From: Prevotella sp.
GTDB taxonomy: Bacteria; Bacteroidota; Bacteroidia; Bacteroidales; Bacteroidaceae
Direction of reading: 5' to 3'
Assembly: GCA_021203915.1 (NCBI GenBank)
Contig: JAJQAI010000033.1
Coordinates: forward strand, 1 to 10,480
DNA length: 10,480 bases
Part shown: positions 8,503 through 10,480 of the stretch, piece by piece
How the letters are laid out: every line of letters starts with the position of its first letter
Position numbering within the stretch: the first letter of the stretch is position 1
The notes under the pieces: generated by a model
Told to the model about the DNA's origin: nothing
The model's input: only the letters and a program-made list of their open reading frames with translations
Databases searched by the model: none
Translations under genes and position numbers: made by a program

Positions 8503-8520
8503 ATTCTAGTCCTCCTTTTT
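8503..8520 (-). promoter_or_regulatory. Strong Shine-Dalgarno for the glycosyltransferase
   Basis: On the - strand the debranching enzyme stop is followed by AAAAAGGAGGACTAGAAT and then ATG. AAGGAGG is a near-complete anti-SD match with 8 bases between GGAGG and the start codon. No other gene start visible here has one: tgt, the permease, the helicase, GH57 and the debranching enzyme all lack it. It fixes the start at 8502 and suggests translation of this gene is set independently within the operon. Confidence 0.8.
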
Positions 8521-10469
8521 TATTTTACGTAAAAATATTTTTCCATAATGCTAAGAGTCCTTAGAATCTCCGCAACATTCATTGCGAAGGAGGCGCCACC
8601 ACGTGCACGGAATGGTGGGTTACCATCTGCAAGTTCAGGTATAGTGCCAAGGCAATTAAGGAACATCTCATCCTCATATCCTACCATCTGACGCTCTACG
8701 AAACTAAAGCGAGTACGCTTATATAGTCTTATGCAAGCCTCAAGATAGAAACAGCCAAGCCAAGGCCATGCTGTTCCTTGATGATAGACTCCATCACGAT
8801 AGTATTGTGGTCCAACATACATTGGATTATATCCTCCACTTTTTGGCGAAAGAGATCTTAAGCCCTTTGGAGTAAGAAGTTCGCGTGTGCAAACATCAAG
8901 TACGCTCTTCTTTTGCTCAGCTGATAGTGGAGAGTAATCAAAAGCCACTGGGAAAATCATATTCGGACGAACACTCCAATCCATCATATTACCATCAACA
9001 TAATCAAAGAGGTAACCATAATCGTTCATAAATGTTGAAACGAAAGATTCCTTACATCCTTCGGCGATCTTTTCCCATTTATCAACGGACTTTTTCGAAG
9101 TGCTCCTTAGAGCAAAGATTCTTGCAGCAAACTTTAGGTCATTGTACCATAAGGCATTAAATTCAACAATATAACCAGAACGTGGTACAACTGGACGACC
9201 ATTGATAGTAGAGTTCATCCATGTTACAGGCTTATCTCTACCATCAGAATATAGTAGATTATTATCATCAAGCCTTAAGTTAGGATGTTTTCCACTAATG
9301 ATGAAATTAATCATCTCACTTATTAGTTTACCATATTTGGTAAGACATGCTTTATCACCAACGACCTTTGCGTACTGTTGTAAAGCCCAAATAGCCCACA
9401 AGAATACATCGGGTTGCTCCATCTCATATATGCTAACCGAAAGAGGTCTTTTAGCCATAAAATCTCTAATTCCTTTTTCAGCCGTTGCCATTATCTGTTC
9501 CATTCTTTCAGTCTCACCAATTGATAGCGTCAGACCAGGTAATGCAATAAATGTATCTCTAGCTCTACACTTAAACCAAGGGAAACCAGCAATAACATAA
9601 ATATCTTCACCAGAATGACTTAGGAATTGATGTGCAGAACCAACTAAACAATGGAAGAAGTTGTCTCTAGGAGCTTTTTCTGCAGCCTCCTCATCAAAAA
9701 CTTTCTTTAGAGTATCACTCTTTATCTCAGAGGTTGAAGCAGAGAAAATAATGCTTTCTCCCTTACGAATATTTACCTCGAAATAACCAGGAACATATAA
9801 ATCCTCTGTAGAGTCGTATCCACGTTCCTGCTCCTTAGGATATTCTATTCCCCGATACCAATCAGGAGTAAAAACAAACTCGTTAGACTTGCTTAATTGC
9901 ATATAAAGATCTGGATAACCAGCATACATGCAGGTTCTAATACCATTGTCAACAATTTGGTATTCTCTGCTTGCTGTACCATTCTCATGAGTGAATTGTC
10001 TAACACTTCTAAAGGCTAGGAACGGACGTAAACGCAAGAGCGTAGCTCCTTGGGATTCAACAAGAGTATAACGAATTAAGATGCGGCTTTCAAAATGTTG
10101 GAATACCACTTCTTTTTTCAATAAAACTCCACCTACTCTATAAAGGGTTGTAGGTATCTTATCGCAATTAAACTCGCGAATGTACTTATGACCATTTGGA
10201 CTAAAATTGTTGCCACGATACTTATGCAAACCCAGATTGAACTCAGCACCATGCTGAACAACAGTTGCGTCCAGCGAAGAAAGTAGCACATGGTTTTCGT
10301 CATCCATCTCAGGGATAGGTACAACGAAAAGCCCGTGGTACTTACGGGTGTTACAGTCAACAATCGTAGAGAATGAATAAGCTCCTGAGCGACTAGTACG
10401 CAAAATCTCCCTAGATAAAGATTCCTCTAGGTTGGTCATTAGAGCTTTTTCAAAACGAAGATAACTCAT
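8520..10469 (-). CDS. Glycogen debranching enzyme (GH133 amylo-alpha-1,6-glucosidase type)
   Basis: The 649-residue protein has the bacterial/archaeal debranching layout. An N-terminal beta-rich domain covers about 1-260, with NTRKYHGLFV at 40-49 and the paired YREF/YRVGG region near 97-114. An (alpha/alpha)6 barrel follows from about 285, with PWFKCRARDTFIALPGL at 297-313, QPDVFLWAIWALQ at 352-364, VEFNALWYN at 435-443, YRDGVYHQGTAWPW at 557-570 and NVAEILR at 631-637. The family hydrolyses alpha-1,6 branch-point glucose in glycogen. The usual TWMDA motif, whose Asp is thought to be the general acid, reads TWMNS here (N419), so activity is less certain. The start at 10469 gives the normal family N-terminus (SYLRFEKALMTNLEES). 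Only 11 bases lie upstream, so the promoter and any earlier operon gene are not visible. No signal peptide is seen, so a cytoplasmic location and storage role are likely. Confidence 0.93.
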   Translation of the reverse strand: MSYLRFEKALMTNLEESLSREILRTSRSGAYSFSTIVDCNTRKYHGLFVVPIPEMDDENHVLLSSLDATVVQHGAEFNLGLHKYRGNNFSPNGHKYIREFNCDKIPTTLYRVGGVLLKKEVVFQHFESRILIRYTLVESQGATLLRLRPFLAFRSVRQFTHENGTASREYQIVDNGIRTCMYAGYPDLYMQLSKSNEFVFTPDWYRGIEYPKEQERGYDSTEDLYVPGYFEVNIRKGESIIFSASTSEIKSDTLKKVFDEEAAEKAPRDNFFHCLVGSAHQFLSHSGEDIYVIAGFPWFKCRARDTFIALPGLTLSIGETERMEQIMATAEKGIRDFMAKRPLSVSIYEMEQPDVFLWAIWALQQYAKVVGDKACLTKYGKLISEMINFIISGKHPNLRLDDNNLLYSDGRDKPVTWMNSTINGRPVVPRSGYIVEFNALWYNDLKFAARIFALRSTSKKSVDKWEKIAEGCKESFVSTFMNDYGYLFDYVDGNMMDWSVRPNMIFPVAFDYSPLSAEQKKSVLDVCTRELLTPKGLRSLSPKSGGYNPMYVGPQYYRDGVYHQGTAWPWLGCFYLEACIRLYKRTRFSFVERQMVGYEDEMFLNCLGTIPELADGNPPFRARGGASFAMNVAEILRTLSIMEKYFYVK

Positions 10470-10480
10470 AAGTGTTATAT

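Noticed and set aside
9202..9600. 132-codon open frame on the + strand opposite the debranching enzyme
   Set aside because: Hydrophobic runs come from the complementary codons of the real gene; no start signal or family resemblance.

Overview
The window looks like a chromosomal segment of an AT-rich member of the Bacteroidales, most likely close to Prevotella or Bacteroides. The evidence is the protein character (a Bacteroidetes-type LptG-like permease next to tgt, and a debranching enzyme/glycosyltransferase/GH57 trio) and the A-rich, mostly Shine-Dalgarno-free start regions. The genus is an inference from remembered family sequences; no search was run. Seven protein genes fill almost all of the window. 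There is no gene-free stretch above 100 bases, and I see no tRNA, rRNA, CRISPR array, insertion sequence or phage sequence.

Left half, + strand (about 1-5695): the 3' portion of lon (ATP-dependent protease, cut by the window's left edge), then tgt (tRNA-guanine transglycosylase), an LptF/LptG-family permease and a DEAD-box RNA helicase. The gaps are 55, 3 and 14 bases, so the last three are probably one transcription unit, perhaps with lon. All are housekeeping functions: protein quality control, queuosine modification of tRNA, lipopolysaccharide export and RNA remodelling.

Right half, - strand (10469 down to 5774): a GH133-type glycogen debranching enzyme, a GT4/GT5-like glycosyltransferase resembling glycogen synthase, and a GH57 alpha-amylase-like protein, with gaps of 17 and 41 bases. 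This is a storage alpha-glucan operon of a kind I recall from Bacteroides. Its promoter lies outside the window. The two operons converge on a 78-base spacer holding two hairpins that can serve as terminators.

The points most worth a second look are residue changes in otherwise intact proteins. The GH57 protein has Ser where the nucleophile Glu is expected and Glu where the acid Asp is expected, so it looks like a pseudoenzyme, and it carries an added coiled coil and a Lys/Ala/Pro tail. The debranching enzyme has Asn in the usual WMD motif. Tgt has lost most of its zinc-binding cysteines. The glycosyltransferase alone has a near-perfect Shine-Dalgarno sequence. Several of these may be traits of the whole lineage. 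I found no clearly new multi-gene system such as a defence or mobile system.
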